Below, piece by piece: positions 26,589 to 37,500 of a stretch of 48,347 nucleotides of DNA. The stretch's first letter is position 1. Each line of letters starts with the position of its first letter. Both the position numbers and the translations under genes were made by a program. The DNA is taken from positions 1-48,347 of the forward strand of contig JAHHHN010000036.1 in NCBI GenBank assembly GCA_019359325.1, written 5' to 3'. Below the pieces are notes generated by a model. The model had not been told where the DNA came from. It made no database searches and saw nothing but the letters and a program-made list of their open reading frames with translations. This DNA comes from Mojavia pulchra JT2-VF2. GTDB taxonomy: Bacteria; Cyanobacteriota; Cyanobacteriia; Cyanobacteriales; Nostocaceae.

Positions 26589-27488
26589 ATGACAGTTACT
26601 TACCCACGGAAATTTCAGAATGCGATGAGTGCGAGGGATATCCTCAAACAGGTAGTACGCGATCGCGAACTTCATCTGATTACCCTCAACCGTTACCGCT
26701 ACAGCGAGCAACGCAGTTGCAAAGACCTGACTGAGGTAATTGAAAAACTCAATGGACAGCCACGGGAACTAGTGCGGGATTTGTCTCACCATGTCTCGGA
26801 TGAAGCTCGTCATGCCATGTGGCTAACTGATTTGCTGGTAGATTTGGGAGCTGATGTCGGAACTCCCCCTGGGTCTTCCTATATCGATGAATTTGATCGT
26901 CTTTTAGATAAAGAATATTTGGATGCAAAAAATAACCTAGAGGACGGTATTATTGCAGCGTTGGCAGCGATTAACATTACCGAAAAAAGAGGCTGTGAGT
27001 ATTTCTCAGCCCACATTTACGCCCTCAAGCAAGCACCGCAAACAGAAGAAAATATTAAAATCCGCGAAACCATTGAAAAAATTCTGCCAGAGGAAGCAGG
27101 ACACGTCCGCTGGGGTAACCGTTGGTTAGCACAAATAGCAGATAAAAGTCCAGAACATCGGCAAAAAGTTGAGCAAGCCAAGCAAAAGTATGCGGCAATT
27201 GAACAAGCGGCATTTGAATCGGGAATGGATATCACTCTAGGTGCAGAACTGCGGCGGGTTGCCAAACTGGTAGAAGTGGCAAATACCATGCCCGTTTGGC
27301 AACGTCCCCAGTATCTAATGGAGCGCTTACCACAAACCTTATTAGCGCCAGAGTTGCAGTTTACTAGGATTCAGGTAGCACAAAAAGCTTGGCAGCGCGA
27401 TCCTCAAGCATTTATGGAGAAGTTTGTGCCAATGTTCCTCAACGGTATTAAGGGCAAAGAAAATAACAGCAAAAAAACCACAGCTTGA
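26589..27488 (+). CDS. Ferritin-like di-iron domain protein
   Basis: The 299-residue soluble protein has a four-helix ferritin-like fold. Helix pairs carry carboxylate/His motifs: Glu40 (RYSEQRS), the DEARHA motif (Glu72, His75), a second EKRGCEYFSAH and EEAGHVRW (ExxH). The spacing fits two iron ligands pairs. The C-terminal part (about 195-299) is helical and basic-acidic with no recognised domain. Cyanobacterial homologues are of unknown substrate; possible roles are metal storage, oxidase or hydroxylase. A palindrome lies upstream. There is no clear ribosome site before the ATG. Confidence 0.75.
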   Translation: MTVTYPRKFQNAMSARDILKQVVRDRELHLITLNRYRYSEQRSCKDLTEVIEKLNGQPRELVRDLSHHVSDEARHAMWLTDLLVDLGADVGTPPGSSYIDEFDRLLDKEYLDAKNNLEDGIIAALAAINITEKRGCEYFSAHIYALKQAPQTEENIKIRETIEKILPEEAGHVRWGNRWLAQIADKSPEHRQKVEQAKQKYAAIEQAAFESGMDITLGAELRRVAKLVEVANTMPVWQRPQYLMERLPQTLLAPELQFTRIQVAQKAWQRDPQAFMEKFVPMFLNGIKGKENNSKKTTA

Positions 27489-27743
27489 AGAGGACGGGAG
27501 GAAATTTAATTTTCTGGTTCTCCGTGTCTATTAGTTTCTACGGCTTTGTGTCGGTCTACACTCATTAATTTTGATTTAGCAGACTACTAGGTAGGGCATA
27601 TGCCTTACCTATTTTTTTTGCCGAAATTAATATCTGACGCAAAATGCAATTTGTAACAAAATCTGTAACAACAATAATATTTCAGCCTGTACGCGTCTAG
27701 ATTGGTGAAAAATCTCAGGGTAATCCCTGAATAGACGGGTAAT

Positions 27744-28574
27744 GTGCTTAAGGATATTCGAGATTATCAAATTCTATTTCTCTCCTTGTTCCTAGTTTTG
27801 GGAATTGGTACAAGGGACTGGACACTGCGACCGGAGTTGATTGGGGTGGCGATCGCTACTTGTCTATCAACTCAATGGATTTTTTCATTAATCATTGGCA
27901 AAGAACAAATGATTAATGTTCGTAGTGCCTTAATTACCTCATTGGGACTCAGCTTATTATTGCGGGCTGATAACTGGACAACGATGGCCTTGGCAGCAGC
28001 AAGTGCGATCACCAGCAAATTTATCTTCCGATTCGGTGATAAACATTTCTTCAATCCTGCTAATTTTGGCATCATTACCGCCTTGCTACTCACATCAGAT
28101 GCCTGGGTTTCACCAGGACAGTGGGGTGAGGATTGGTGGTATGGGCTGTTATTTGTTGGGACTGGCGGCATGATTTTACAGCGCGTTGGTCGCTGGGACA
28201 CTACAGCCACCTTTTTGGGTGCTTATTCACTGCTAGAAGCAATACGTAATCTCTGGTTGGGCTGGACTTGGGATGTTTACTGCCATCGTTTGATGAGCGG
28301 ATCTTTGCTCTTATTTGCTCTGTTTATGGTCACAGATCCTCGCTCAATTCCCAATGCCCGAATTGGGCGTATAGTTTGGGCGTTGTGCATAGCCATAGTT
28401 ACTTTTATCCTGCGGAATTATTTCTTTATCTCCACAGCAGTTTTTTGGGCATTATTTATTTTGGCTCCATTGACCATACTGCTAGATGCCCTTTGGTTAG
28501 CTCCCGAATATTCCTGGTCACAGGAAGACGAGGAAGTGGGGGCTGGGGACTGGGGACTAGAGACTGGGGACTAG
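27744..28574 (+). CDS. RnfD/NqrB-family membrane protein
   Basis: A polytopic inner-membrane protein of the NQR2/RnfD/RnfE family, with about eight transmembrane segments (LFLSLFLVLGI, LSTQWIFSLII, ALITSLGLSLLL, AALLLTSDA-like and later helices). RnfD in other bacteria carries covalent FMN and moves electrons; here no other rnf genes are nearby, so this is a stand-alone homologue. Family features include the FNPANFGIITALLLTSDAW loop and SGSLLLFALFMVTDPRSIP. The GTG start at 27744 fits. The last dozen residues (GAGDWGLETGD) come from an intergenic heptamer repeat that runs into the gene. The DUF2330 gene follows on the same strand after that repeat. Confidence 0.8.
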   Translation: MLKDIRDYQILFLSLFLVLGIGTRDWTLRPELIGVAIATCLSTQWIFSLIIGKEQMINVRSALITSLGLSLLLRADNWTTMALAAASAITSKFIFRFGDKHFFNPANFGIITALLLTSDAWVSPGQWGEDWWYGLLFVGTGGMILQRVGRWDTTATFLGAYSLLEAIRNLWLGWTWDVYCHRLMSGSLLLFALFMVTDPRSIPNARIGRIVWALCIAIVTFILRNYFFISTAVFWALFILAPLTILLDALWLAPEYSWSQEDEEVGAGDWGLETGD

Positions 28575-28648
28575 GGATTAGGGACTGGGCAATTTACCTA
28601 ATCCCCAATGCCCCATGCCTAATACCCAATACCCAATACCCAATACCC
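28537..28648. repeat. Short tandem heptamer repeats (GGGGACT and AATACCC)
   Basis: Variants of GGGGACT at about 28540-28590 enter the 3' end of the RnfD-like gene. AATACCC repeats four times exactly at 28621-28648. These resemble the short tandemly repeated sequences of heterocystous cyanobacteria. They lie just before the DUF2330 ribosome site. Confidence 0.8.
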
Positions 28649-28675
28649 AAATTTTTAAAATCCTTGAGGAATAAA

Positions 28676-30052
28676 ATGAAACCTTTAAAATTTTTTATCC
28701 CAATACTGGTGATATTGATAGCTGTCTTCTGCTTTGTGCCCACAGCTTGGGCATTCTGCGGATTTTATGTTTCCAAAGCTGATACAAAGCTTTATAACAA
28801 AGCTTCTCAAGTAATCATTGCACGGGATGGCGATCGCACCGTCCTCACAATGGCAAACGATTTTCAAGGAGAAGTTAAAGATTTTGCGATCGTTGTCCCT
28901 GTACCAACCGTGCTGCAAAAAGAGCAAGTTCGCGTTGCCGAACCCAAGATTATCGAGCGTCTAGACGCTTTTAGTGCGCCGCGATTAGTAGAATATTTCG
29001 ACTCAGATCCCTGTGCCCAACTTTATGAATATGACAAACCGCAAGCAGCAGCAGCACCATCAGCCAGAAATGAAGCAGGGGGTAGGAGGAGGGGTGCTGA
29101 TAGTTTAGGTGTAACTGTCGAGGCGCGTTTCAACGTTGGCGAATACGACATTGTAATCTTGAGTGCTAAAGAATCTGGCGGATTGGAAACCTGGCTAAAT
29201 CGCAATGGTTACAAAATTCCCAAAGGAGCGAAAGATTTGCTTAAGCCCTACATTCGCTCCTCCATGAAATTCTTTGTTGCCAAAGTCAACCTAGATAAAT
29301 TTGAGGAATCTGGTTACCAGTTACTCCGTCCCCTACAAATTTCCTACAAGTCACCCAAGTTCATGCTGCCAATTCGTTTAGGCATGATCAACGCCACCAC
29401 TGAGCAGGATGTAATTGTCTACATTCTATCGCCTAAAGGACAAGCAGAAACCACCAACTACCGGACGGTAAAAATCCCCTCTGACACTAACATTCCTTTA
29501 TTTGTTAAAGATGAATTTGGCGAATTCTATAAGTCCATGTTCCAAACTGCCTACACTAAAGAAGACCGGAAAGTTGCCTTTTTGGAATATGCATGGGATA
29601 TGGGCAGTTGCGATCCTTGTTCTGCCGAACCTTTATCTTTAGAGGAACTCAAACAAGCAGGTGTATTTTGGCTGGATAATAATTCTTCTAGTAATATGCC
29701 TACACCAGCAGGCTTTCGTCGTCCCCTTCCTAGCAGTAACGTCTACATCAGTCGTCTGCATATTCGCTACACGCGCAACAAATTTCCTGAAGATTTGATG
29801 TTTCACGAAACTTCCAACCGGGAATCTTTCCAAGGGCGTTACATCTTACAACATCCGTTCACGGGCGAAGCTAAGTGCCAAGCTGGTCGAGAATATAAGC
29901 GGTCATTGCCTAAGCGTTTTGAACAAGAAGCGCAAACTCTAGCCAAGCTAACCAACTGGAATATTCAAGAAATCCGCCAAAAGATGAAGTTGACTGTAGG
30001 ACATCTTACAAGTTCTTGGTGGGAAAACTTCTTTTCCTGGCTGGGGTTATAG
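28676..30052 (+). CDS. Exported DUF2330 protein
   Basis: The 458-residue protein has a signal peptide (LKFFIPILVILIAVFCFVP, cleavage near AWA|FCGF). The mature part follows the DUF2330 pattern: CGFYVSKADTKLYNKASQVI, DFAIVVPVPTVL, FNVGEYDIVILSAKES, GLETWLNRNGYKIP, and MKFFVAKVNL. Further Cys at GSCDPCSAEP may form disulfides. It is probably periplasmic or outer-surface. Function is unknown. The frame extends upstream to 28268 over the RnfD-like gene, but the true start is ATG 28676 with TTGAGGAATAAA. A low-complexity, basic patch (GGRRRG) near residue 145 may be a loop insertion. Confidence 0.85.
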   Translation: MKPLKFFIPILVILIAVFCFVPTAWAFCGFYVSKADTKLYNKASQVIIARDGDRTVLTMANDFQGEVKDFAIVVPVPTVLQKEQVRVAEPKIIERLDAFSAPRLVEYFDSDPCAQLYEYDKPQAAAAPSARNEAGGRRRGADSLGVTVEARFNVGEYDIVILSAKESGGLETWLNRNGYKIPKGAKDLLKPYIRSSMKFFVAKVNLDKFEESGYQLLRPLQISYKSPKFMLPIRLGMINATTEQDVIVYILSPKGQAETTNYRTVKIPSDTNIPLFVKDEFGEFYKSMFQTAYTKEDRKVAFLEYAWDMGSCDPCSAEPLSLEELKQAGVFWLDNNSSSNMPTPAGFRRPLPSSNVYISRLHIRYTRNKFPEDLMFHETSNRESFQGRYILQHPFTGEAKCQAGREYKRSLPKRFEQEAQTLAKLTNWNIQEIRQKMKLTVGHLTSSWWENFFSWLGL

Positions 30053-30305
30053 ATAGATAGGAAGCAGGGGAGAGATTTGTATAAGGAACTCCAAAAAATA
30101 AATTATCCAAATTTTTGGACTCAACACGACTGTTCCTCCCCCTGTTCCCCTGCCCTAAACGCGATGGGATATTTTTTTATTTGGAAGCCCCGCCAAGATT
30201 GACAAAAAAACATAGGCAAGAGACTTAATCACGACAAAGGGTAATACTCTAGAACATTTTTATACGCAATACTAAGATATTCTTGCTTTTTTCGCCCAGA
30301 TTGTC

Positions 30306-30956
30306 ATGGTTGAATTGGATGAACAGCTACGCTCCTTAGTTGCCCAAGCCTGTGAAAACCCACCTGGAAGTCCTCAGCGTCAGAAGCTGCTCACGCAAAT
30401 CATTCGCTTGACTGCAAGTAGACTCTGGAGGGAAAGTACTCCCTACTATCAAGACGCACTACAACAAACTTGGTTGTATTTCTGTCGCAACATTTGCAAA
30501 GCTACAACAGGCCAAGCTTATGACCCGACTTATGGTACTGTCGTAACCTGGCTAAATGCCTACTTGAAACGCAGACTACAAGATTTTTACCTCAACCAGC
30601 AACGGGAACAAGTTATCAAAGTGCCTCTAAAGTTATACCAGTCTGGTTCTGGCAATAATAGTAATACTATTGATCCTGTAGATAATCTGGCTGCTACTCC
30701 TGAAGCACCTCCTATTTTAGAGAACGTCCGGGTATGGGCTGAAACAGATTCTCAAGGAGAACTACGCAACACTTTTATTAAAGGGCGTCCAGACGTAAAT
30801 TGTCAGGTATTAATTTTAAAACGTTTACCCCCAGAAGCTAGTTGGAAAGAATTGTCTAAGGAATTCGGTTTGGCAATTCCTACATTAAGCAGCTTTTATC
30901 AGCGCCAGTGTTTACCACGCTTGCGTAAATTTGCAGAAGCCGAGGGGTATTTATGA
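30306..30956 (+). CDS. Sigma-70-like RNA polymerase sigma factor (group 3/ECF-like)
   Basis: The 216-residue protein resembles cyanobacterial alternative sigma-like factors. Residues about 30-100 look like region 2: YYQDALQQTWLYFCRNICKA, then VVTWLNAYLKRRLQDFYL. A less conserved linker follows, and region 4 is at about 165-213: VLILKRLPPEASWKELSKEF and IPTLSSFYQRQCLPRLRKF (helix-turn-helix). There is no anti-sigma gene beside it. The regulon is unknown. Region 2 is divergent, so promoter specificity cannot be predicted. Confidence 0.75.
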   Translation: MVELDEQLRSLVAQACENPPGSPQRQKLLTQIIRLTASRLWRESTPYYQDALQQTWLYFCRNICKATTGQAYDPTYGTVVTWLNAYLKRRLQDFYLNQQREQVIKVPLKLYQSGSGNNSNTIDPVDNLAATPEAPPILENVRVWAETDSQGELRNTFIKGRPDVNCQVLILKRLPPEASWKELSKEFGLAIPTLSSFYQRQCLPRLRKFAEAEGYL

Positions 30957-31515
30957 AGATAGAAAAAGTCAAAGTAATTAGTAATTGATAATACCCTGCG
31001 GGAAGCTGCGCTAGCCTACGGCAAGCCGCTACGCGACTACGTAATCCGTAGTTCAATCAGTGGTTCAAGAACAAATATTGCAACCATATTCTACAAATCA
31101 TCTCCCCAGCCCAGTCACAACATACTGTTAAGACGCATCATCTCCCTTGTTGAGATGCGATCGCTATCGACCTAACTATAAACTGCTGTTTCTGGCAATA
31201 GGTTACTTTGATATCTGCTTTAGCTGGAAGTTAAAAGCTAAAAGCAGGAGGTTGACAATGACCAAACAATCTTTAAGTTTTTTTAAATCAGTAATTTTAC
31301 CTTTACGTCTACATATTTATACTACTAAAATCGATTAGCTTAGAAACTTCATCTAGTAAATCCTGGTAATTGCTATGTTACCCATAGCACTGTCAGATAT
31401 AGAATTAAGCGATCGCCTATCTGAGACAAAAAATGGCGATTGCACTAGTTTTTGAGAGAAATACATGATTAGTGCTGTGATTCATATTTAGCAAGTTTAA
31501 GGAAACACGCTTCTA
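30957..31515. other. Intergenic with dispersed repeats
   Basis: 30997-31050 has the CGCTAGCCTACGGCAAGCCG type of repeat. A 63-codon frame (31147-31338) is probably chance. The region should contain the promoter of the giant surface gene. Confidence 0.5.
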
Positions 31516-34500
31516 ATGAAAGTTAATTATGTAACTGAATCTTCTATATCACCTGTCAGTTCTTGGACAAACATAGCCAATAGCATTGTTTTTATTGATA
31601 CTAAAGTTCCAGACTTTGAGCAATTAGCCGCAGGTGTAATCGCTGGGGTGGAGGTAGTTGTACTAGACTCCCTCGACGATGGCATTGCTCAAATTAGCTG
31701 GGAACTGTCACAACGGCAAGGTGTAACGAGTGTACATCTGGTGGCGCACGGACAACCAGGCCAAATCCAACTGGGTCGCTCAACTTTAAGTCTGTCTACT
31801 CTAGACTTCTACAGCAGTGCTTTGCAGGAATGGACAAAATCCTTGGCATGGGGCGCTGAAATTTTGCTTTATGGTTGTGAAGTCGGTGCTGGAAATGCAG
31901 GAGCTACATTTGTCTACAGGTTGGGGTTATTGCTGGATACTGCCATCGCGGCATCTTCCACCAAAGTCGGTAATCTTGCCTTGGGTGGCAATTGGGAACT
32001 AGATGTGACCACAGGAAAAGTAGTCTCTCCCCTAGCTTTTAAGCCGGAAGCGATGGCAGTTTATGCCCATGTGTTACCAGACCTGTTCTACGATTCCTTC
32101 GCTAATAATACTGGATGGACACTGGGCCCAGAATGGCAGATTGGCTCTGCAACAGCTTCTAGTGGGCAGAACTACGGTAATCCAGACCCTACATTTGACA
32201 ATACACCCACCTCTGATAACGGCGTAGCAGGAGTTGTCATTGGAGGTAATGCTTCTACCTCATTGCATGGCTATCAGTACATCCTTAGCCCTGTTATCAA
32301 TACCAACATTTCTGGCAGTGTCTTCTTTGACTACTACCGTTGGCTGAACAGCGACTACACCCCCTACATGCAGAATACCGTTGAAATTTACAATGGTAGC
32401 AGTTGGGTAACACTCTGGAGTTCAGGAGGAAGCCCTGGTATTCAAGATAATTCCTGGACGCTGCAAAACTTTGACATTACTGCTTACAAGAGCGCAGCCA
32501 CACAAATTCGCTTTGGTTTCAATGTTGGGAGTACGGGTGTTTATTCAGTTAGCTCTTGGAATATTGATGATGTCAGGATCTACACTGATTCGGTTATTCC
32601 AGTTAATAACGCACCTACAGACCTGAGCTTAAGTGCCACCAGCGTTAACGAAAATATTCCTGCTAACACGGTCATCGGCATATTCAACACAGTTGATCCA
32701 GATGCAGGTAACACCCACACCTACACCCTAGTCTCCGGTACAGGCAGTACAGATAATGCCAACTTCAGTATCGTCAATGGCAACCAGTTAAGTATCAACC
32801 TCTCCCCCGACTACGAAACTAAGAAAAGCTACAGCATTCGGGTACGCACGACCGATCAAGGGGGACTGAGCTACGAGGAAGTATTGACCATCAACGTCAA
32901 TAACCTCAATGAAGCACCTGTTGTTTCAGCAAGTAGTGGAAATACCTTCAAAATTACAAGTTTGTTGGCAACTGGAGTCAATGCGATCGAACACAATACC
33001 GTTACAGGCGACGACCGGGGTGGTATTGCGATTTCCAATTCTCAAGTCTTTTATACAGGAGACTACCAAACAGGTAGGTTTGCGCTGACTGACCTTTCTG
33101 GAGGCACTAGTATTGGACAACAGTATGATGCCATTTTCAGCAATCTCGCAACGGGCGATGTATACACCTTTGCCAATAATTTAATACCCTTAGGCCCCAA
33201 CGGCGGTACCATCACCAGCTTACGAGGAATCGATGGCAGCACTGGTACACTTTCAGGAACGAATATCTCCTTATCAACCCCAATTAATACATCAGGCCCA
33301 ACAGGAATCTTTTCCGGCTACAACCGTGCCGTCATTTATACAAATTCACGGGTCTATAATATTGACTTGCCTTTTGGAACAGTAACTGATTTGGGAGTAA
33401 TGAATCAGCCTCTTTGGAGAGGTAGCGAAAATTGGGCAATTTGGGGTGTCGCTGAGTATTTTGATAATACTGTCCATCTAGTTTATGTAGATGAATCTCC
33501 TACCAATACAATTAAACGGATACGGGTTCCTGATGGCGTCACCGAAACAGTAGCGACATTCAACAGTTTGGCTGATATGGCTGCCTTTACGGTTTCGCCC
33601 TCTAATAATCGCTGGTATTTCCATCATGAAGGAACATCTCAGTTCCGATCGGGAGATGAAACTATTGGGTATGCTGATGCTTCTTTCTTAGTCGGAGGTG
33701 GTAGTGGTGTTGTTCTAAGTGATGATTTTGATCCGGGTGTAGATAACACGAAATGGCTATCGATCAGCAGTGGCGCTGCAAACACTAACTTCCCTGGTAA
33801 CGGTAACTCCCTTTGGTTCAATGGTAATGGCGATCGCTCGGCAACTACCCAATCACTAAATATCTCGAACGGTGGCACAATTTCCTTTGATTTGATTATT
33901 GGTTCTGACAGTTTTCCTCGAGAAAATGCAGATTTTGGAGAAGATGTTGTTCTGGAATACTCAACTAATGCCGGAGCAAGCTGGAGTATACTAGCAACCT
34001 ACGATCAAGACCTTTATACTAGTTGGTCAACCCAAACCTTAACTATCCCAGTTGCAGCCCAAAGCAATGCAACTCAGTTTCGCTGGCGGCAAATTTCTCA
34101 CAGTGGTGATTCATTCGATAACTGGGCAATTGATAACATCTCTATTACTGGAGGAGGCGCTGGAGGAGGTTCTGGACTAGCCGATCAGACGGCAACTGCT
34201 AATAGTTTATTCAACTTCTCATTTGCATCTAATGTCTTTACCGATCCAGATGGCGATCCACTGGCTTACATGGTTACACGCAGTGATGGTTCACCTCTGC
34301 CTGGTTGGTTGAGCTTTAACCCCTCTACTCGTACTTTCAGCGGTACACCTACTAATGCAGATGTCGGAACGCTCAACGTCCGGGTAACAGCTTTTGATCC
34401 GAGTGGATTATCTACTAATGATGTCTTTGAGATTGCGATCGCTTCTGCAACTCCACCTAATATCGTCACCAATACCAATGATAGTGGTGCAGGTAGCTTA

Positions 34501-37500
34501 CGGGCTGCGATTGAGTGGGCTAATAGCAATCCTGGTACGGACACAATTACCTTTAATATTGCAGGGTCTGGAGCACAAACGATTAAGCTCTTCTCTGCCT
34601 TACCTACAATTACAGACTCCATAATTATTGATGGCACTACCCAAGCTAATCCTTATACTGGTTATTTTGGTGGCCCACCTATCGAACTCCATGGAGCCAA
34701 TGCTGGTAGTGGTGTTAGTGGTTTGGTGTTAGCTGCCGGTAACAGCACAATTAGAGGATTAGTCATTAACCGCTTTAGTGACTTTGGCATATATATATGG
34801 GGCGGTGGTAATAACGTCATTGAAGGCAACTACATCGGCACTGATATCAGCGGCTTTTATGAGGAAGGAAATGGCAATTCTGGAATTTACATTGAGTCTG
34901 CAAACAATCGCATTGGTGGCAGTTCTTTAGGATCACGTAACGTTATCTCTGGGAATAACAATGGTGGTATCAATATCTCCTTTACCGGTGCTTCTTATAA
35001 CCAGGTCATTGGTAACTACATTGGATTGAGATCTGATGGATATAGCACCATTGGTAACTCTGGTTGGGTCGGTGGTGTCACCATTGGTTATGGCGCAAGC
35101 TCTAACGCGATCGCTAACAATGTCATTTCTGGTAACGGACTGACAGGCGCTAATGGAGCTATTTTCATTCATGGCGAAAATACTACAAACAACCAAGTTA
35201 TCAGTAACTTCATTGGTACAAATGCTTTTGGAACCTCTGATTTAGGTAACTTTAGCCCAGGCATTAACATTTCTGCTGCATCAAATACTTACGCTTCCAT
35301 GAATGTAATCGCTGGCAATGATGGTGGTGGCATCAGCATTTATGGCAGCACAGCAACGGGAAATTACATTGGTAACAACCAAATTGGAACGAATTACAAT
35401 AACGATCCTTTAGGCAATAGCTCTGATGGCATCTTTATCAATGATGCTACCAACAACATTATTAGCAATAACACCATTGCTTATAATACACGCGGGGTTG
35501 TAGTTGCCGCCTTTAGTGGGACTGCAACAGGAAATAACATTACAGGTAATTCGATTTTCGCCAACACAGCTTTAGGTATTGACCTTAACTATGATGGTGT
35601 TACCCTTAATGACGTTGGCGATGGGGATACAGGCGCTAACAATCGGCAAAACTTTCCTATTCTGACTTCTGCAACTTCTAGTAGCGGCACAACTACTAAA
35701 AGCAGTACAACTGCGATCGCAGGTATCCTTAACAGCAAACCCAACAGCATCTTTAGAATTGAGTTCTTTGCTAACAGCAGTCTACATCCTACAGGCTATG
35801 GCGAAGGGCAGACTTATCTGGGTTCTGTGGATGTTACCACTAACGATCTTGGCAATGCCAGCTTTACAGCAAATCTAACGACATCTGTACCGTTGGGACA
35901 CTTCATCACAGCTACAGCAACGGATGCGAATAACAACACTTCAGAATTTTCGCAGGGAGTGACAGTTACAAAGCCTTATAACGCACCTATAGACCTAAGC
36001 TTAAGTGCCACCAGCGTTAACGAAAACATTCCTGCTAACACGATCGTCGGCACGTTTAATACCACTGACCCTGATGCAGGTAACACCCATACCTACACCC
36101 TGGTTTCTGGTACAGGCAGTACGGATAATGCCAGTTTCAGCATTGTTCAGGGTAACCAGTTAAGTATCAACCTCTCCCCCGACTACGAAACTAAGAACAG
36201 CTACAGCATTCGGGTACGCACTACAGATCAGGATGGATTAAGCTATGAGGAAGCCTTGACCATCAGTGTCAATAACCTCAACGATGCTCCAGTGCTGGTG
36301 AATAATGCGACGATTCCGGTGAATCAGGGCAGCATAGTCACAATTACCTCAGCATTACTGCAAACCACAGATCAGGACAATACCCCAACCCAATTAACTT
36401 ATACTCTGACAAACTTACCTACTGCCGGCACCTTGCAACTCAATGGCAACACTTTAGCAGTTGGAGGCAAGTTTACCCAAGATGACATTAACAACGGTCA
36501 CGTCACCTACTTACAAAACGGCAGCAAAACTACCAGTGATAGCTTTGGCTTCACTGTATTCGATGCTATACCCTCAACCATTACCCGCATCTCCACCAGT
36601 GCCAGTGGTACTCAGGGCAATAGTGACTCCTCCTTTCCAAGAATTTCAGCGAATGGTCGTTATGTGGCGTTCTCTTCCTATGCCAGCAACTTGGTGGATG
36701 GCGATACCAATGGTAAAGAGGATGTGTTTGTTAAAGACCTGGTGAGTGGCAGCATTACCCGGATTTCGACCAGTGCCATTGGCACTCAGGGCAATAGTGG
36801 CTCCTCCTTTGCAAGCATTTCTGCGGATGGACGCTATGTGGCGTTCTACTCCGGTGCCAGCAACTTAGTGAGTGGAGATACCAATAGCACCACCGATGTG
36901 TTTGTCAAAGACCTAGTGAGTAACAACATTACACGCATCTCCACTGATGTCAACGGCACTCAAGGCAATACTTTCTCCTACTATCCCAGTATTTCAGCAG
37001 ATGGGCGCTATGTAGCGTTCTATTCCGAGGCCAGCAACTTAGTGAGTGGAGATACCAATAACACAGTAGATGTATTTGTCAAAGACTTGATGAGTGGCAG
37101 CATCACCCGCATCTCCACTGATGTCAATGGCACCCAAGGCAACAATTTTTCTGCCGATCCCAGCATTTCAGCAGATGGGCGCTATGTAGCGTTTTATTCC
37201 GAGGCCAGCAACCTAGTCAGCAACGATACTAATAACACAGGAGATGTATTTGTTAAAGACTTAGTGAGTGGCAGCATCATCCGCATCTCCACTGATGTCA
37301 ATGGCACCCAAGGCAACAACTTATCTGGTGCCCCCAAAATTTCAGCAGATGGACGCTATGTAGCGTTCTCTTCCGATGCTAGCAACCTAGTTAGTGGCGA
37401 TACCAATGGCACAAGGGATGTGTTTGTCAAAGACTTAGTGAATGGCAGCATTACCCGAATTTCCACCGATGCTAGTGGCACCCAGAGCAATGGTAGCTCC

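Noticed and set aside
28537-28660. Possible CRISPR-like array from repeated short units
   Set aside because: Units are 7 bp with no spacers; these are simple tandem repeats.
28268-28675. Upstream extension of the DUF2330 frame
   Set aside because: It is the RnfD-like gene read in another frame; the signal peptide and ribosome site fix the start at 28676.
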